DNA of 15,446 nt, taken from positions 1-15,446 of the forward strand of contig JAAOZY010000045.1 in assembly GCA_012274205.1 (NCBI GenBank), read 5' to 3'. The notes beneath the pieces are model-generated. The model did no database searches and had not been told where the DNA came from. It saw nothing but the letters and a program-made list of their open reading frames with translations. The DNA comes from Betaproteobacteria bacterium. Its GTDB lineage: Bacteria > Pseudomonadota > Gammaproteobacteria > Burkholderiales > SG8-39. A program made the position numbers and the translations under genes. Below, one piece after another: positions 9,145 through 15,446 of this stretch (position 1 is the first letter of the stretch; each line of letters begins with the position of its first letter).

Positions 9145-10449
9145 TCAGTCCCTGCCCACCAGCGCTTCGATAGCGGCGATGCTCTTCGGCGTTTCCGCCG
9201 TGATTACGTCGCAGCCGTCGGCGCTCACCAGCACATCGTCCTCGATGCGCACGCCGATGTTCCAATAGTCCTTGGGTACGCCATCGCCCGGGCGGATGTA
9301 GCAGCCGGGCTCGACCGTGAGCGTCATTCCCGGCACCAGCGGTCGCCACTTGCCCTCGAGCTTGTATTCGCCCGCATCGTGCACGTCCAGCCCGAGCCAA
9401 TGGCCGGTGCGGTGCATGTAAAAGCGCCGGTAGTCGCCCGTTTCCAGCACCTGGTCCAGGCTGCCGCTGCACAGGCCGAAATCGATCATGCCCTGTGCCA
9501 GTACGCGCACTGCCGCTTCATGCGGCCCATCCCAGGCGGCGCCCGGCCGGGTGGCGGCGATGGCGGCCGCCTGCGCCGCGAGCACCAGTTCGTATATGTC
9601 TTTTTGCGGGCCGCTGAACTTGCCGTTCACCGGAAAGCTGCGCGTGATGTCGGAGGCGTAACCGTCGAGCTCGCAGCCGGCGTCGATCAGCAGCAGCGCG
9701 CCATCGTCCAGGCGCGCACTGTTGTCGCTGTAGTGCAGCACGCAGGCATTGGCGCCGCCGGCGACGATGGGCCAGTAGGCGGGAAACTGGGCGCCGTGGC
9801 GGCGGAACTCGTACAGCAGTTCGGCCTCGATTTCATATTCCATCCGCCCCGGCCGGGTCGCGCGCATCGCGCGCCGGTGCGCGCCGGCCGAGATTGCCGC
9901 GGCGCGGCGCATCAGCGTAAGTTCATGCTCGTCCTTGATCAGGCGCAGTTCATCAAGGATGGCGCGCACGTCGCAAATGCGCTGCGGCGCGCTGACGCCG
10001 GTGCGGCTTTGCGCCCGCACCTGGTTCAGCCAACCGATGATGCGGGCGTCCCAGTCCGGGTCCATGCCGGCGGCGTAGTGCAGGTCCGGCTGATTGGCCA
10101 TCAGTGCGGGCAGTTTTTCGTCGAGCTGGCCTATGGGGAAGGCGGCGTCGACGCCGAACGCCTCCCTTGCGGCCCCGGGCCCGTAGCGGAATCCATCCCA
10201 GGTTTCGCGCTCGAGGTTCTTCTCGCGGCAGAACAGCAGGCTCTGCGGCGCTGCGCCGGCGAGGAGCACAAGCACCGCGTCGGGCTCCGGGAAGCCGCAA
10301 AGATAATAGAAGTAGCTGTCGTAGCGATACAGGTATTCGCTGTCGCGGTTGCGCGCGCGCTGCGGCGCCGTGGGCACGATGGCGATGCCGCTTTGCATCT
10401 GCGCCAGCAGTGCGGCGCGGCGCCGGGAATAAACGTCGATGTCGGTCAT
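9145..10449 (-). CDS. pepP: Xaa-Pro aminopeptidase (aminopeptidase P)
   Basis: PepP is a cytosolic dimetal peptidase that removes the N-terminal residue from peptides with proline in second position. The 434 residues match the family (441 in E. coli). An N-terminal aminopeptidase P domain (about 1-165, with SEYLYRYDSYFYYLCGFPEP) precedes the pita-bread catalytic domain. All five metal ligands are visible: Asp256 (LLIDAGCE), Asp267 (YASDITRSF), His350 (HRTGHWLGLDVHD), Glu380 (LTVEPG) and Glu403 (VRIEDD). The start is the ATG at 10449. A 55-bp gap follows murU and contains a TACAAT hexamer (10499-10494, minus strand) that could be a weak promoter without a good -35. The pepP-ubiH pairing is widespread in proteobacteria, although the two enzymes share no known pathway. 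Confidence 0.96.
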   Translation of the reverse strand: MTDIDVYSRRRAALLAQMQSGIAIVPTAPQRARNRDSEYLYRYDSYFYYLCGFPEPDAVLVLLAGAAPQSLLFCREKNLERETWDGFRYGPGAAREAFGVDAAFPIGQLDEKLPALMANQPDLHYAAGMDPDWDARIIGWLNQVRAQSRTGVSAPQRICDVRAILDELRLIKDEHELTLMRRAAAISAGAHRRAMRATRPGRMEYEIEAELLYEFRRHGAQFPAYWPIVAGGANACVLHYSDNSARLDDGALLLIDAGCELDGYASDITRSFPVNGKFSGPQKDIYELVLAAQAAAIAATRPGAAWDGPHEAAVRVLAQGMIDFGLCSGSLDQVLETGDYRRFYMHRTGHWLGLDVHDAGEYKLEGKWRPLVPGMTLTVEPGCYIRPGDGVPKDYWNIGVRIEDDVLVSADGCDVITAETPKSIAAIEALVGRD

Positions 10450-10504
10450 GGCGGCCAGCTGGAAACAGTCCCGGGTCGGGGCGGATTGCGCCAATTGTAC
10501 CGTT

Positions 10505-11176
10505 TCAGCGGCGGCGCAGTTCCGCATCCAGCGCCTGCAGGCGCTCGACCGTGCCGATGTCGTGCCAGCGGCCGCGGTAGTGTTCGCCCGACACGCGCTG
10601 CGCCACCATCGCCTTGCGCAGCAGCGGCGCCAGCGCGACCTTGGCGCCGGGGGGAATGCCGCCGAACAGCCGCGGCGCGTACACGCCCATGCCGCTGAAG
10701 GTGAGCAGGCGCTCGCCGCTTTCGCGCACGCGCCCGGCGCTGAGCGCGAAGTCGCCGCGCGGGTGCTGCGGCGGGTTGTCCACCAGCACCAGGTGAGCCA
10801 GATCGTCGCGCAGATCCAGCTGCGCGAGCGCGGAGAAATCATGGTCGCTGTATATGTCGGCGTTGACCACGAGGAACGGTTCGGGGCCCAGCAGCGGCAG
10901 CGCCTGCGCGATGCCGCCCGCGGTTTCGAGCGCCTCGCGCTCGGGCGAGTAGCGGATCGACAGGCCGAAGCGCGATCCGTCGCCGAGCGCCGCCTCGATC
11001 ATGTGCCCGAGGTAGGCGTGATTGATCACGGCTTCGCCGAATCCGGCGCGGGCGAGCCGCTGCAGCAGCCGGACGATCAGCGGCTTGCCGCCGACCTCGA
11101 GCAGCGACTTGGGACAGGCGTCGGTCAGCGGGCGCATGCGCACGCCGCGCCCGGCGGCAAGTATCATTGCCTTCAT
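10505..11176 (-). CDS. murU: N-acetylmuramate-1-phosphate uridylyltransferase MurU
   Basis: MurU transfers UMP from UTP to MurNAc-1-phosphate, giving UDP-MurNAc. This is the last step of the cell-wall recycling shortcut that bypasses GlcNAc-based MurA/MurB synthesis. The 223 residues are the usual length. The nucleotidyltransferase fold shows LAAGRGVRMRPLT (6-18) with Lys23 of CPKSLL, ETAGGI (84-89), the metal-binding Asp107 in VVNADIYSD, and WHDIGT with Asp206. Its ATG lies within the amgK stop (ATGA), so amgK and murU are translationally coupled. The sequence alone could also suit another sugar-1-phosphate nucleotidyltransferase, but the amgK partner makes MurU the best call. Confidence 0.93.
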   Translation of the reverse strand: MKAMILAAGRGVRMRPLTDACPKSLLEVGGKPLIVRLLQRLARAGFGEAVINHAYLGHMIEAALGDGSRFGLSIRYSPEREALETAGGIAQALPLLGPEPFLVVNADIYSDHDFSALAQLDLRDDLAHLVLVDNPPQHPRGDFALSAGRVRESGERLLTFSGMGVYAPRLFGGIPPGAKVALAPLLRKAMVAQRVSGEHYRGRWHDIGTVERLQALDAELRRR

Positions 11177-12183
11177 CGCGCGCCTCGCGCCGCCACCCGG
11201 GCGTCGATCGCATCGAGCAGCTGCGCCAGCGGGGCGAGCGCGTTGTAGCGCGCGGTGACGGCGCGCACATAGCCGAGGAAGCGCGGCGCGTCATCCACAT
11301 AGCCCGGCTTGCCGTCGCGGTGGCAGATGCGCGCAAATATGCCCAGCACCTTGAGGTGGCGCTGCAGGCCCATCCATTCCAGGTCGCGGTAGAAGTCGCC
11401 GAAGTCCCCGCCCACCGGGAGTCCGGCGCGGCGCGCATTGTCCCAGTAGCGCACGATCCAGTCCAGCGCGCGCTCCTCGTCCCAGCTGATGAAGGCGTCG
11501 CGCACCAGCGAGGCGAGGTCGTAGGTGACCGGGCCGTACACCGCGTCCTGGAAATCGAGGATGCCGGGATTGGGCGTGGACAGCATGAGATTGCGCGGCA
11601 TGTAATCGCGGTGCACGTACACCGCGGGCTGCGCCAGGTTGCTTGCGAGAATCAGCGCAAACGCGCGCTCCAGCAGCTCGCGCTGCCGCGGCGTGAGCTC
11701 GAGGCCGAGGTGGCGCGCAAGATACCAGTCCGGAAACAGGTCGAGCTCGCGCCGCAGCAAGGCCTGGTCATAGGGTGGCAGCACGCCCGGCCGGCTGGCA
11801 AGCTGCCACTGGATCAGCGCATCGGTGGCGTCGCGAAACAGCGCGTCCGCGCCGCTGTCGTCGCGGCGCAGCGCGTCGAGATAGGTGGTGGTGCCGAGGT
11901 CGGTGAGCAGCAGAAAACCCTGCTCCAGGTCCTGCGCCAGCACCTCGGGGGCGTTGAGGCCGGCGCGGCGCAGCAGTTCGGCCACATGGATGAAGGGCCG
12001 GCAGTTCTCCTGCTGCGGCGGCGCGTCCATCACGACGTAGCTCGCGCTGCGGCGCGGAAGAATTACGCGGAAATAACGGCGAAAGCTCGCGTCCGCCGAG
12101 GCCGGCTCGATGCGCCATTCCTGCGCGGGGAAAAGCCGGCCCAGCCATGCCTGCAGCGCCAGCGTCCGTTCCGAAGAGTCCAT
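11173..12183 (-). CDS. amgK: Anomeric MurNAc/GlcNAc kinase AmgK
   Basis: AmgK phosphorylates the anomeric carbon of MurNAc (and GlcNAc) released during peptidoglycan turnover and supplies MurU. The 336-residue protein has an aminoglycoside-phosphotransferase-like kinase fold: an N-lobe with ASFRRYFRV (32-40) and LLLTDLGTTTYLD, a catalytic loop HRDYMPRN (191-198, Asp193), and a metal-binding DFQDAVYGPVTYDLASLVRD (Asp210). The start is the ATG at 12183. No Shine-Dalgarno is at normal distance; a GGGGAGG lies 17 nt upstream in the 5' arm of a 7-bp hairpin. Its stop overlaps the murU start. The gene is divergent from lptD across a repeat-rich control region. In Pseudomonas this recycling route gives intrinsic fosfomycin resistance; whether that holds here is inference. 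Confidence 0.94.
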   Translation of the reverse strand: MDSSERTLALQAWLGRLFPAQEWRIEPASADASFRRYFRVILPRRSASYVVMDAPPQQENCRPFIHVAELLRRAGLNAPEVLAQDLEQGFLLLTDLGTTTYLDALRRDDSGADALFRDATDALIQWQLASRPGVLPPYDQALLRRELDLFPDWYLARHLGLELTPRQRELLERAFALILASNLAQPAVYVHRDYMPRNLMLSTPNPGILDFQDAVYGPVTYDLASLVRDAFISWDEERALDWIVRYWDNARRAGLPVGGDFGDFYRDLEWMGLQRHLKVLGIFARICHRDGKPGYVDDAPRFLGYVRAVTARYNALAPLAQLLDAIDARVAARGAR

Positions 12184-12191
12184 GGTGAAAT

Positions 12192-12267
12192 GCGGGGATG
12201 CCTCCCCGCGTGCTCCCCTGAGTGCTTTTTACGATACGAGGGGACACCTCCCCTCATCCTCCCCTAA
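12192..12267. repeat. Two direct copies of a 30-bp hairpin element before amgK
   Basis: Copies at 12192-12221 and 12238-12267 match at 23 of 30 positions and are separated by 16 bp. Each holds a 7-bp stem with a 4-nt loop (GCGGGGA-TGCC-TCCCCGC, then GAGGGGA-CACC-TCCCCTC), three spacer bases and CTCCCCT. The second stem pair differs between copies, C:G against A:T, but both sides changed together so pairing is kept. As amgK leader RNA these would be two hairpins, the last starting nine bases before the ATG. They could instead be an extragenic palindromic repeat of REP type. I see no third copy in the window. Confidence 0.75.
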
Positions 12268-12275
12268 ATCGGGCC

Positions 12276-12295
12276 TTGCAAAATTCATTTTGCAA
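12276..12295. promoter_or_regulatory. Perfect 9-bp inverted repeat between amgK and lptD
   Basis: TTGCAAAAT and ATTTTGCAA are exact reverse complements separated by TC, making a 20-bp near-continuous palindrome. It lies about 93 bp before the amgK start and 98 bp before the lptD start, in the more AT-rich part of the divergent gap. Size, symmetry and place fit a dimeric regulator's operator. I do not recognise the binding protein. I found no convincing -35/-10 pair for either gene in this gap. Confidence 0.5.
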
Positions 12296-12392
12296 CGCGT
12301 TCGCTATGCTTTCCGATTGCCATTCGCGCGAAAGTGTGCGATTTTAGCATTCAAAAACCACCGCCTCCCTTTCATTCACTGTGAAGTCGCCG

Positions 12393-14678
12393 ATGCGCCG
12401 ATCAGCGCCTGTTCTGGCCTTGCTTTTTTGCGCGGCGACCGCACTGGCGCAGGAGCCGCGGCTGAAGCCGCCCTCGGGCGCGCCCGTGACGATCAGCGCG
12501 GACCGGATCGAAGGCTACGCAAACCAGGAAGCCAGCGCCAGCGGCAATGCCGTGCTGCGCCAGGACGATGTCAGCATCAGCGCGGATCGCCTGCGCTATC
12601 TCTATGCCACCGACGAGGTTCAGGCGAGCGGAAACGTGCGCGTCGAGCGCGGCGGGGACCGCCTGAGCGGCACCGGGCTGCGCCTGCGCGTGCATGACAG
12701 CGTCGGCGAGTTCGACCACGCCGACTATGCGTTCACCCGGCCCGGCCGCAAAGGTTACGCGCCGGTGAGCACGCGCGGCACGGCCGACGTGATCAAACTC
12801 GAAGGCAAGGACAAATATCATTTTGAAAACGCGACGCTCACAACCTGCAAGCCGGGCAATAACGACTGGTACCTGCAGGTGGGTGAACTCGACGTGGACA
12901 TGACGCGCAACCTCGGTGTTGCGCACCGGGGCAAACTGGTGTTCAAGGACATCACCCTCGCTTATCTGCCCTGGGTGGATTTTCCCCTCAACAACCAGCG
13001 CAAGAGCGGTTTTTTGCCCCCTTCCATCGGCAGCAGCGGCAAGAGCGGGGTCGAGGTCAGCACGCCGTTTTACCTCAACCTCGCGCCCAACCGCGACCTT
13101 ACCATCACACCGCGCGAGCTTTCCAAGCGCGGGCTCCAGCTCGCCTCCGAATTCCGCTATCTCGATCGCAACTACGACGGGGACGCCCGGATCGAGACCA
13201 TGTCCCACGACCGTGTGGCCAACATCAACCGCTATGCCTTCGCCTTCAAGCACAACCAGAGATTCAGCAACGAGCTGAGCGGCTATCTCAACGTCAACAA
13301 GGTCTCCGATGACAATTATTTCCGCGACCTGTCGACCCGCATCAACATCACCTCGCAAACCACGCTGCCGCGCGACGGCATGCTTACCTACGCCGGCGGC
13401 TGGTGGACGGCTACGGCGCGGGCGCAGCGCTTCCAGACCCTGCAGGATCCGGCCAATCCGGTGACGCCGCCGTACGATCGGCTGCCGCAATTCACGCTGA
13501 ACGCGACGCGCCAGTACGTCGGCGGACTGGATCTGGCGTGGAAGAGCGAATTCGTCAGGTTCGACCGCGGCGTCGGCTTCGTCGGCCCCGGCCCCCTGAT
13601 CACCACCGGCGGGGTCGATACCTCCGGCGTCATCGGCAGCAGGCTTACGGCCTACCCAAGCGCCAGCCTGCCGCTGATCCTGCCGGGCGCCTACCTCACG
13701 CCGAAGTTGGGGCTGCATTCCACCAGCTACAGCCTGGAACGCAACCCGTCCGGCATTTCCGACACGATCCAGCGCACCGTGCCCATCGCGAGCGTGGACG
13801 GCGGGCTGACCTTCGAGCGCGACGCAAAGCTCCTCGGCCAGAATTACCGCCAGACCCTGGAACCGCGCCTTTACTACCTTTATGTGCCGTACGTCGACCA
13901 AAGCAGGATTCCGCTGTTCGATACCGGTCTGGCGGATTTCAACTATGCGCAAATCTTTTCCGAAAACCTGTTCAACGGCGGTGACCGCATCGCCGATGCC
14001 AATCAGCTGACGATCGCGGCGACCACGCGCATCCTGTCGCCCAGTAGCGGGCAGGAATTGCTCAAGGCGACCGTCGGCCAGCGCAACTATTTTCACAACC
14101 AGCAGGTGGCGCTGAACGACCAGACGCCGGTGCGCACGGACAAGACTTCGGATTTTCTGGCGGCGCTGAGCGGGCGCATCGCGAATCATTGGACCCTGGA
14201 CAGCGCAGTGCAGTACAACCCGCACCGCAATTATTTCGACCGCCTCGGCATTGGCGCCCGCTTCCAGCCCGAGATGAGCAAGGTGCTCAATCTCGGCTAC
14301 CGCTTCGCCCGCGGCAGCGATCAGGTCGCGGCCCTAAACCAGATCGACGTGTCGGCGCAATGGCCGCTGGGCGGTGGGTGGTCGGGTGTCGGTCGCTACA
14401 ACTATTCGCTGTATGACGGCAGGTTGATCGAGGGCCTGGGCGGTTTCGAATATAATGCGGGTTGCTGGATCGGGCGCGTGGTGCTGCAGCGCTTTGCCGC
14501 GGCCAGCGGGACCTCGACCAGCGCGTTTTTCGTACAGCTGGAATTGAACGGATTTTCGCGCCTCGGGTCCAATCCGCTGGAAACGCTGAAGCGTAATATT
14601 CCGGGCTACGGCAGGCTCAACCAGATCCGGCCCGATCAGACCCGTTCCGACTCATTGCCTTTCGATTTTTACGAGTAA
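12393..14678 (+). CDS. lptD: LPS-assembly outer-membrane protein LptD
   Basis: LptD, with the lipoprotein LptE, forms the outer-membrane barrel and plug that inserts lipopolysaccharide into the outer leaflet. The 761-residue precursor has a signal peptide (MRRSAPVLALLFCAATALA, cleavage before QEP). An LptA-like jellyroll domain follows (about 30-150; VTISADRI, ASASGNAVL, EVQASGNVRVERG). The barrel includes LPWVDFPLNNQRKSGFLPPS and FYLNLAPNRDLTITP and ends near FEYNAGCWIGRVVLQRF. The mature protein has only two cysteines, C152 and C691, which seem to match C173 and C725 of E. coli; the other disulfide partners are absent. I chose the ATG at 12393, preceded by a weak TGAAG; an in-frame GTG at 12381 would add four residues. 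surA follows after 7 bp, the usual arrangement. Confidence 0.96.
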   Translation: MRRSAPVLALLFCAATALAQEPRLKPPSGAPVTISADRIEGYANQEASASGNAVLRQDDVSISADRLRYLYATDEVQASGNVRVERGGDRLSGTGLRLRVHDSVGEFDHADYAFTRPGRKGYAPVSTRGTADVIKLEGKDKYHFENATLTTCKPGNNDWYLQVGELDVDMTRNLGVAHRGKLVFKDITLAYLPWVDFPLNNQRKSGFLPPSIGSSGKSGVEVSTPFYLNLAPNRDLTITPRELSKRGLQLASEFRYLDRNYDGDARIETMSHDRVANINRYAFAFKHNQRFSNELSGYLNVNKVSDDNYFRDLSTRINITSQTTLPRDGMLTYAGGWWTATARAQRFQTLQDPANPVTPPYDRLPQFTLNATRQYVGGLDLAWKSEFVRFDRGVGFVGPGPLITTGGVDTSGVIGSRLTAYPSASLPLILPGAYLTPKLGLHSTSYSLERNPSGISDTIQRTVPIASVDGGLTFERDAKLLGQNYRQTLEPRLYYLYVPYVDQSRIPLFDTGLADFNYAQIFSENLFNGGDRIADANQLTIAATTRILSPSSGQELLKATVGQRNYFHNQQVALNDQTPVRTDKTSDFLAALSGRIANHWTLDSAVQYNPHRNYFDRLGIGARFQPEMSKVLNLGYRFARGSDQVAALNQIDVSAQWPLGGGWSGVGRYNYSLYDGRLIEGLGGFEYNAGCWIGRVVLQRFAAASGTSTSAFFVQLELNGFSRLGSNPLETLKRNIPGYGRLNQIRPDQTRSDSLPFDFYE

Positions 14679-14685
14679 CCATTAC

Positions 14686-15446
14686 ATGCGATTTCCGATT
14701 TCCGCGTGGCTTGCCGCAGCGGTCTTGTTTCTCGGCTGCGGCTGCGGCGGCGCCCAGGCGCAGAGGACTGCACCCAGCCCGGTGGCGCTGGTCGACCGGA
14801 TTGTGGCCGTGGTCAACAGCGACGTGATCACCAGCGGCGAGGTTGCAGAGCGGGTAAAGACCGTGACACAGCAGCTGCGCCAGCAGGGCACGCCGCTGCC
14901 GCCGGCCGATCAGCTGCAGAAACAGGTGCTCGAGCGCATGATCATGGACCGGCTGCAGCTGCAGCTGGCAAAGGAGACGGCGCTGCGCGTCGACGACCTG
15001 CAGCTGGACCGCACGGTCGCGCGCGTTGCCGAGACCAACAAGATGTCGCTGACCCAGTTCCGCCAGGCGCTCGAGCGCGACGGCATCCAGTTCGACAAAT
15101 TCCGCGAGGAAATGCGCAACGAGATCCTGCTGTCGCGGCTGCGCGAGCGCGAAGTCGACAACCGCATCGTGGTCACCGACAACGAGATCGACTATTTCCT
15201 CAGCCATCAGGCCGAATCGCCCTCTGCCGCCACCGAATTCAACCTCAGCCACATCATGCTGCGCCTGCCCGAGCAAGCGAGTCCGGAGGAGGTAAACCGC
15301 CAGCACGCGCGCGCCGAGCAGGTGCTGGAGCAGCTGCGCCAGGGCGGGGATTTCGCCAAGCTGGCCGTCGGTTTTTCCGACCTGCCGGATGCTTTGCAGG
15401 GCGGCGCGATGGGCTGGCGCGCGCGCGACCGGCGGCCGGATGTGTA
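14686..15446 (+). CDS. surA: Periplasmic chaperone/prolyl isomerase SurA, 3' end missing
   Basis: SurA escorts unfolded outer-membrane proteins, notably LptD, across the periplasm. The frame is open to the right edge: 253 full codons are visible of a protein usually about 430-460 residues. A signal peptide (MRFPISAWLAAAVLFLGCGCGGAQA) is followed by the N-terminal chaperone domain from about residue 34 (VDRIVAVVNSDVITSGEV) to about 175. The first parvulin domain starts at EFNLSHIMLRLP and reaches SDLPDALQGGAMGWR (231-245). The rest of that domain and probably a second parvulin domain lie outside. The start at 14686 is 7 bp after the lptD stop and has only a GAG about 10 nt upstream, so coupling to lptD is likely. 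Frame, signal peptide and the SDxPDALQGG signature make the call firm despite truncation. Confidence 0.94.
   Translation, partial: MRFPISAWLAAAVLFLGCGCGGAQAQRTAPSPVALVDRIVAVVNSDVITSGEVAERVKTVTQQLRQQGTPLPPADQLQKQVLERMIMDRLQLQLAKETALRVDDLQLDRTVARVAETNKMSLTQFRQALERDGIQFDKFREEMRNEILLSRLREREVDNRIVVTDNEIDYFLSHQAESPSAATEFNLSHIMLRLPEQASPEEVNRQHARAEQVLEQLRQGGDFAKLAVGFSDLPDALQGGAMGWRARDRRPDV

Noticed and set aside
9135..9160. TAGCTCAGT sequence resembling the D-arm of a tRNA
   Set aside because: No T-arm motif (GGTTCRANTCC), acceptor stem or anticodon arm at the right spacing; the site spans the pepP end and the pepP-ubiH gap.
12296..12392. sigmaE-type or sigma70 promoter for lptD
   Set aside because: Candidate boxes (TTGCCA near 12318, GATTTT near 12340) match too poorly to call.
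12402..14225. Long minus-strand open frame opposite lptD
   Set aside because: High-GC coding DNA commonly leaves antisense frames open. The translation resembles no family, and lptD on the other strand is unmistakable.
14731..14745. Possible lipoprotein signal in SurA (FLGC)
   Set aside because: The -3 and -2 residues Phe and Leu fit a lipobox poorly, and an ordinary AQA cleavage site follows; SurA is normally soluble.

Overview
This window is ordinary high-GC chromosomal housekeeping DNA, most likely from an aerobic betaproteobacterium. The evidence is protein family resemblance plus three gene neighbourhoods usual in Beta/Gammaproteobacteria: dusB-fis-purH, pepP-ubiH, and amgK-murU divergent from lptD-surA. 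I see no rRNA, tRNA, CRISPR array, insertion sequence, phage gene or toxin module. Genes are tightly packed and the longest non-coding gap is about 210 bp, so no gene-free stretch exceeds 300 bp.

Layout, left to right. The 3' part of an EgtB-type sulfoxide synthase gene (+) meets, tail to tail, a class III nucleotide cyclase gene (-) with an uncharacterised zinc-ribbon-bearing N-terminal half. Next on the minus strand come hemF, and then dusB-fis-purH-purD, read from 7839 down to 3652. Start/stop overlaps link dusB with fis and purH with purD. A second minus-strand group, amgK-murU-pepP-ubiH, runs from 12183 to 7946; amgK and murU overlap. A divergent control region of about 210 bp (12184-12392) separates it from lptD-surA (+), and surA runs off the right edge.

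How the genes work together. LptD and SurA serve outer-membrane assembly: LPS insertion, and chaperoning of beta-barrel proteins including LptD. AmgK and MurU recycle peptidoglycan MurNAc straight to UDP-MurNAc. UbiH and HemF are oxygen-dependent steps of ubiquinone and heme synthesis; with O2-dependent EgtB they suggest an aerobic lifestyle. PurH and PurD are steps of IMP synthesis. DusB modifies tRNA and Fis is a nucleoid protein.

I did not find a new system. The points most worth a second look are non-coding or subtle: a duplicated, covarying hairpin and a perfect 9-bp inverted repeat between amgK and lptD; the DUF5939-like cyclase of unknown signal; an LptD with only two mature cysteines; an in-frame 24-bp tandem duplication in ubiH; and a palindrome in the dusB promoter region.
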